From assembly GCA_051867915.1 (NCBI GenBank), contig JBJDZJ010000159.1, positions 1 to 7,426 on the forward strand: DNA of 7,426 bases, read 5' to 3'. The notes beneath the pieces were generated by a model. That model did not search any database. It was not told the DNA's origin and saw nothing but the letters and a program-made list of their open reading frames with translations. The position numbers were made by a program, and so were the translations under genes. Below, piece by piece: positions 7,246 to 7,426 of the stretch; position 1 is the stretch's first letter; every line of letters begins with the position of its first letter. This stretch comes from CAKSQF01 sp051867915 (GTDB lineage Bacteria > Bacillota > Clostridia > Oscillospirales > CAG-272).

Positions 7246-7289
7246 AGTCGCATGAAGCAAATTATAGCCGAACTAAACGAGCGACTATT
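7243..7289. repeat. Inverted repeat overlapping the -10 of the rightward promoter
   Basis: AATAGTCGC (7243-7251) and GCGACTATT (7281-7289) are perfect 9-base arms separated by 29 bases. The left arm overlaps the -10 element and start site and is probably not transcribed, so this would act as DNA rather than as an RNA hairpin. The second repeat copy keeps only the right arm. Confidence 0.5.
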
Positions 7290-7302
7290 CCGAAAATTCG
7301 AC
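7248..7302 (+). repeat. Direct repeat, copy 1 (55 bp visible identity)
   Basis: The stretch starting TCGCATGAAGCAAATTATAG is repeated without mismatch 124 bases later. Identity starts exactly at 7248. The copy lies immediately downstream of the rightward promoter. Confidence 0.9.
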
Positions 7303-7353
7303 TCGACTGCTTTCACCGTCGTTTTGCGGAGCAAAAGCGTCGAATTTTCCTAA
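7252..7353 (+). CDS. Possible 33-codon reading frame at the repeat start (doubtful)
   Basis: An ATG at the expected transcription start opens a frame encoding MKQIIAELNERLFRKFDSTA, then FTVVLRSKSVEFS, ending in TAA. The composition is protein-like, with an amphipathic-looking, charged N-terminal half. No ribosome binding site precedes it, so translation would need a leaderless mRNA. The same first 17 codons recur from 7376 in the second copy, which stays open to the window end. It could be a leader peptide, a broken duplicate of a longer gene beyond the edge, or chance within a non-coding repeat. I do not recognise the product. Confidence 0.25.
   Translation: MKQIIAELNERLFRKFDSTAFTVVLRSKSVEFS
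7292..7349 (+). repeat. Hairpin-forming inverted repeat within the 124-bp unit
   Basis: GAAAATTCGAC (7292-7302) pairs perfectly with GTCGAATTTTC (7339-7349), 11 bp. Inside the loop, TTTTGC-GGA-GCAAAA (7322-7336) forms a second small stem. The result is a nested RNA or DNA structure. A terminator is possible but there is no clean T-run after the stem. Confidence 0.55.
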
Positions 7354-7371
7354 GCTTTTCTGAAATTTTGC

Positions 7372-7426
7372 TCGCATGAAGCAAATTATAGCCGAACTAA
7401 ACGAGCGACTATTCCGAAAATTCGAC
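7372..7426 (+). repeat. Direct repeat, copy 2, cut by the window end
   Basis: This copy is identical to 7248-7302 and still identical at the last base, so its true length is unknown. The upstream flank (TGAAATTTTGC) is unlike that of copy 1 and has no TTGACA/TAAAAT promoter, so expression would depend on read-through from the promoter at 7217. Confidence 0.88.

Noticed and set aside
7248..7426. CRISPR array
   Set aside because: Only two 55-base copies are visible, with a 69-base gap that itself pairs with the repeat. The repeat contains a promoter-proximal ATG frame, and no cas gene is present.
7248..7426. Insertion sequence or transposon end
   Set aside because: No transposase, terminal inverted repeat or target-site duplication can be identified within the window. 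A non-autonomous element extending past the right edge cannot be excluded.

Overview
The window looks like part of an anaerobic, probably gut-associated Bacillota (Clostridia) chromosome. The reasons are the strong AGGAGG-type ribosome binding sites, the sigma-A-like promoters, the tight ATGA-overlapping operon and the type of tandem discoidin-domain protein. This placement is an inference; no rRNA or marker gene is present to settle the genus.

Left part (1-1736, + strand): the 3' end of a large repeat protein made of F5/8 type C (discoidin) domains, about 199 codons per repeat. The reading frame is open at the left edge and already inside a repeat, so the true start and any signal peptide lie upstream. 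The last two repeats share 530 identical bases. A bidirectional hairpin terminator (about 1742-1781) separates this gene from a convergent small gene (2138-1788, - strand). That gene encodes a 116-residue protein with a single C-terminal membrane anchor and has its own promoter.

Central part (7121-2288, - strand): a compact four-gene operon in the order moxR AAA+ ATPase, DUF58 protein, multi-pass membrane protein with a DUF4129-like cytoplasmic tail, and RlmI-type 23S rRNA methyltransferase. A good promoter lies upstream (7161-7189). The last two junctions are 4-base ATGA overlaps, and a strong intrinsic terminator (2284-2245) closes the operon. MoxR, DUF58 and a TgpA/DUF4129 protein form a widespread module thought to act at the cell envelope. 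Here the third protein keeps the TgpA membrane layout but has no transglutaminase domain.

Right part (7122-7426): no conventional gene. It holds two back-to-back promoters. The rightward one is close to consensus (TTGACA, 17 bp, TGC-TAAAAT) and fires into a tandem repeat with a 124-bp period, whose second copy runs off the window. Each copy begins with an ATG-initiated reading frame lacking a ribosome binding site and carries inverted repeats that could form alternative hairpins. This edge is the least explained part of the window.
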